Positions 61,889 through 64,000 of a stretch of 64,000 nt of DNA are shown here, one piece after another (position 1 is the first letter of the stretch; every line of letters begins with the position of its first letter). The stretch lies in the NCBI RefSeq assembly GCF_007713465.1, contig NZ_VMSG01000012.1:1-64000 (forward strand), in the 5' to 3' direction. This stretch comes from Pseudomonas sp. H3(2019). Lineage in GTDB: Bacteria; Pseudomonadota; Gammaproteobacteria; Pseudomonadales; Pseudomonadaceae. The notes below the pieces were generated by a model. It searched no databases, had not been told where the DNA came from, and saw only the letters and a program-made list of their open reading frames with translations. Position numbers and translations under genes: made by a program.

Positions 61889-62812
61889 CTAGGGTTGGCG
61901 ACTTCCCTCCTCACGCAGCAGCGCTTGCAACGTGTCCAGGCGCGCACCATCGAAGGCGATCACCGTGCCCTGTTCAAACACCCGACGCGCCAGTGCGGTC
62001 AGCACCGCGCCGGGCGGCAGTTCGATGTGCAGCCGCACGCCACGCTCGTAAGCGCTTTGTACGGTGCCGCGCCAGTCCACGAGCCGGCACATGTTGAAAG
62101 CCAGGTCCTCGCGCAACGCCTCGACCGAACGGATCGGCCGGGCGCGGCTGCCACTTAGGTAGCCCACTGTCGGTACTTGCAACGACACCTTGGCAAACGC
62201 CTCGGCCAGCACCTGCGCGGGTTCATCGAGCAGCGGGCAATGCGACGGCACGCTGACCGCCAACCGTTTGGCCAATCCTGCGCCACACCCTCGGGCCAAC
62301 TCGGCGACAGCTTTCATCGCCGAGTCGCTGCCGGCAATAACCACCTGGTTATCAGCATTGATGTTGGCCAGGTAAACCGGCGTTTCAATGCTGTGAACCC
62401 GTGACAGCAAGCCTTCCACGGTCGCGAGGTCCAGACCGATGATCGCGGTCATGCCGTAGCCCTGCGGCCAGGCCTGTTGCATCAGCTCTCCCCGCAGGCT
62501 GACCAGATGCAGCGCATCGCTGAAACGCAACGCACCCGCCACCACCGCCGCCGGGTACGCGCCGATGGACAACCCGGCCACGTAATCCGCTGTACATCCC
62601 CGCTGCAACAACAAACGCGCTGCAGCAACACCTGCGATCAGCAGGCACAACTGAACGGCACGGGTCGACTTCAGCGCCTGGGCGGAATCGAGTAACAGAA
62701 CATCCTCCCCCAGCACCTCGCTCGCCTCGATCACAGTCGCCTCGGGCAGTGAACGATGGAGCATGCCCGGCTGCTGCGCGCCCTGACCGGGAAACACCAA
62801 CAGGCTGCTCAC
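61889..62812 (-). CDS. mdcH: Malonyl-CoA:ACP transacylase of malonate decarboxylase
   Basis: The 307-residue protein is a FabD-type acyltransferase: LLVFPGQGAQQPGMLHRSLP at the start, nucleophile region YVAGLSIGAYPAAVVAG (Ser about 91) and the substrate-binding His in SVPSHCPLLDEPAQ. It loads malonyl groups onto the decarboxylase's acyl-carrier subunit. Translation starts at GTG (62812), overlapping the mdcG stop by four bases; longer readings upstream are shadows of mdcG. Confidence 0.92.
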   Translation of the reverse strand: MSSLLVFPGQGAQQPGMLHRSLPEATVIEASEVLGEDVLLLDSAQALKSTRAVQLCLLIAGVAAARLLLQRGCTADYVAGLSIGAYPAAVVAGALRFSDALHLVSLRGELMQQAWPQGYGMTAIIGLDLATVEGLLSRVHSIETPVYLANINADNQVVIAGSDSAMKAVAELARGCGAGLAKRLAVSVPSHCPLLDEPAQVLAEAFAKVSLQVPTVGYLSGSRARPIRSVEALREDLAFNMCRLVDWRGTVQSAYERGVRLHIELPPGAVLTALARRVFEQGTVIAFDGARLDTLQALLREEGSRQP

Positions 62813-63429
62813 GCTGGTTGCTCCTGTGGATACCAAGGATCGGTCACCAGCCGTGCTTCGTGGGCGTTTTTGAGCAACACCCGCTGTGCCGGACCGGCCC
62901 ATTCGCGCAAGGCAACCGCGCCCAGTGGCGTTTGCAATTGCATGTCCACCGGGCACGCAGCGGCGTCCAGCCATGTCAGCAGTTCCTGTGCCTGAACCCG
63001 GTCCAACGGTTGTTGCGTGCGCAGGATCAAGTCGAGATCGCTGCGCTCATGCAAGGCCGTCACACCACTGGCCAACTCAAACCCGGCGCTGCCGCTGACG
63101 CCCCAGACCCAACCGCAGGCATCGAGCATCGGTCGCAGTTGCGCCAGGGCCTGCAAGGCCGGCAGGTCGCGATCAGCCTCGACATGACAAAGGTCTTCCG
63201 GTCGAATCCGGTGCCGGATCGCCTCGACCGCCATCCATGTGGCATAACGTTGCTCGCGCAACGCTCCACGCACACCTACCGCAATCTGATCGGCGGCACT
63301 CAAGGCGCGTCGAACCACGACTGGCTGACCCTTGCGTGTCACCTCGACGGCCCAGCGCGGTGCGTCCGCTGGCAACTGCTCCGGGGTCAGGCCCCAGAGC
63401 AGGTCATGGGCCAGAAACGCGTTCACCAT
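62809..63429 (-). CDS. mdcG: Phosphoribosyl-dephospho-CoA transferase
   Basis: The 206-residue MdcG attaches the 2'-(5''-phosphoribosyl)-3'-dephospho-CoA prosthetic group to the acyl-carrier subunit of malonate decarboxylase. It shows the nucleotidyltransferase-like motif with paired acids (LHERSDLDLILRTQQPLDRV, about 125-144) and a Gly-rich stretch before it (WGVSGSAGFELASG). It overlaps mdcE by seven bases and mdcH by four, so translation is coupled. Confidence 0.92.
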   Translation of the reverse strand: MVNAFLAHDLLWGLTPEQLPADAPRWAVEVTRKGQPVVVRRALSAADQIAVGVRGALREQRYATWMAVEAIRHRIRPEDLCHVEADRDLPALQALAQLRPMLDACGWVWGVSGSAGFELASGVTALHERSDLDLILRTQQPLDRVQAQELLTWLDAAACPVDMQLQTPLGAVALREWAGPAQRVLLKNAHEARLVTDPWYPQEQPA

Positions 63430-64000
63430 TGCTCACGCAGCAGTTGGCGAACCTTGCTCGACGCCGCACGATTGGCCGCCCCCAGACGCGAGCTCAAATC
63501 AGCCCCGGTGCTTTCAACGTCGCCAATGGCCTGGCGTAAACAGTCGCTGACCCGAGCCAGATCGCCCGCGGTCGGCTGCTCGATCTGCTCCACCGTCAGG
63601 GTTTCCCAAAGCAGGCCGAGGCTGGCATAGCTGTCGATGTCATAGGCCATCGGCGGTACGCTGGCGGCCAGCACTTCGAGCTCTTCAACGCTACGCAGGG
63701 TGACCCGCGCAGCCGAGACCTTGCCCATGGCGTGAACCATCACCCCCGGGTCACGCAAGGCAATCAGCCGGTTGGCCTGATAACCGTGGGCCAGAAACGC
63801 CCCGGACATCGCCTTGCCCACCAGCAAACCGATCACCGCATGCCCCGCCAGTCGTGCGCGGGCATAACTGTCCGCAGCAGCGGCCAGCGCCTGATGGATG
63901 CCCAAGGCTTCTTCGCGACGACCGTAGGCCTGGCTCGGCACATCGACGATGGCGATCAATGCGCTTTTTTGCGGTTTGGCGCGATCGACTTCAATGACTT
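63423..64000 (-). CDS. mdcE: Malonate decarboxylase gamma subunit (partial, cut by window edge)
   Basis: The 3' part (at least 192 codons) of mdcE is visible; the frame is open through the right edge (VIEVDRAKPQKSALIAIVDV continues past 64000). MdcE is the gamma subunit which, with MdcD, decarboxylates the malonyl-thioester. Segments such as GRREEALGIHQALAAAADSY, LLVGKAMSGAFLAHGYQANR and ALRDPGVMVHAMGKVSAARV fit the carboxyltransferase-like fold. The remaining mdc genes would lie to the right. Confidence 0.9.
   Translation of the reverse strand, partial: VIEVDRAKPQKSALIAIVDVPSQAYGRREEALGIHQALAAAADSYARARLAGHAVIGLLVGKAMSGAFLAHGYQANRLIALRDPGVMVHAMGKVSAARVTLRSVEELEVLAASVPPMAYDIDSYASLGLLWETLTVEQIEQPTAGDLARVSDCLRQAIGDVESTGADLSSRLGAANRAASSKVRQLLREQW

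Overview
The window looks like a chromosomal segment of a Pseudomonas of the fluorescens group. Supporting signs are GC-rich core genes, MvaT/MvaU-type H-NS protein, aco, mdc and sulfite-oxidase gene sets of Pseudomonas type, and REP-like inverted repeats that are common in this group. No tRNA, rRNA, CRISPR or replication origin was seen.

Layout. 1-7.0 kb is an AT-richer mobile or decayed zone: a TniA/TnsB-type transposase whose stop codon lies in the end of an IS, a candidate transposon end near 2443, a decayed small operon (2666-3333), GlxA-type and WYL regulators with small enzymes, and a truncated IS3-family element. The two IS ends (1-55 and 6800-6854) are inverted copies. 7.2-17.7 kb holds an mvaU-like gene and a sucrose locus: fructokinase, ScrY-like porin, ABC importer, GH32 sucrose hydrolase and a LacI regulator, with a perfect LacI-type palindrome between the divergent porin and importer genes. 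17.7-25.5 kb is the acetoin catabolic operon acoXABC-bdh, divergent from its sigma-54 activator acoR, with a good -24/-12 promoter and an upstream inverted repeat. 25.6-29.9 kb has an Lrp regulator, an HDAC-type amidohydrolase, an ornithine cyclodeaminase homologue and an amino acid permease.

30.8-36.7 kb is a very GC-rich, apparently acquired four-gene operon that I cannot assign to a known system. It encodes two large beta-rich proteins that share a repeat module, a protein with faint ABBA-prenyltransferase-like features and an alpha/alpha-toroid-like protein. It follows a terminator and has a near-perfect lux-type box upstream. This is the best candidate for an undescribed system here.

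37.1-44.3 kb carries a periplasmic protein, a sulfite dehydrogenase pair, an LprI-MliC fusion and the conserved module of circularly permuted ATP-grasp, alpha-E and transglutaminase proteins. 45.2-59.5 kb is a catabolic regulon: hydrolase, two aldehyde dehydrogenases, two flavin reductases, a luciferase-like monooxygenase, a RibBA homologue and a PotFGHI-like importer, with a GntR regulator and four copies of a TGGTATACCA-type operator. The enzyme set matches the logic of trigonelline (N-methylnicotinate) degradation. 59.7-64 kb is the distal malonate decarboxylase operon (mdcE-G-H-madL-madM) with convergent mdcR, cut by the window edge.
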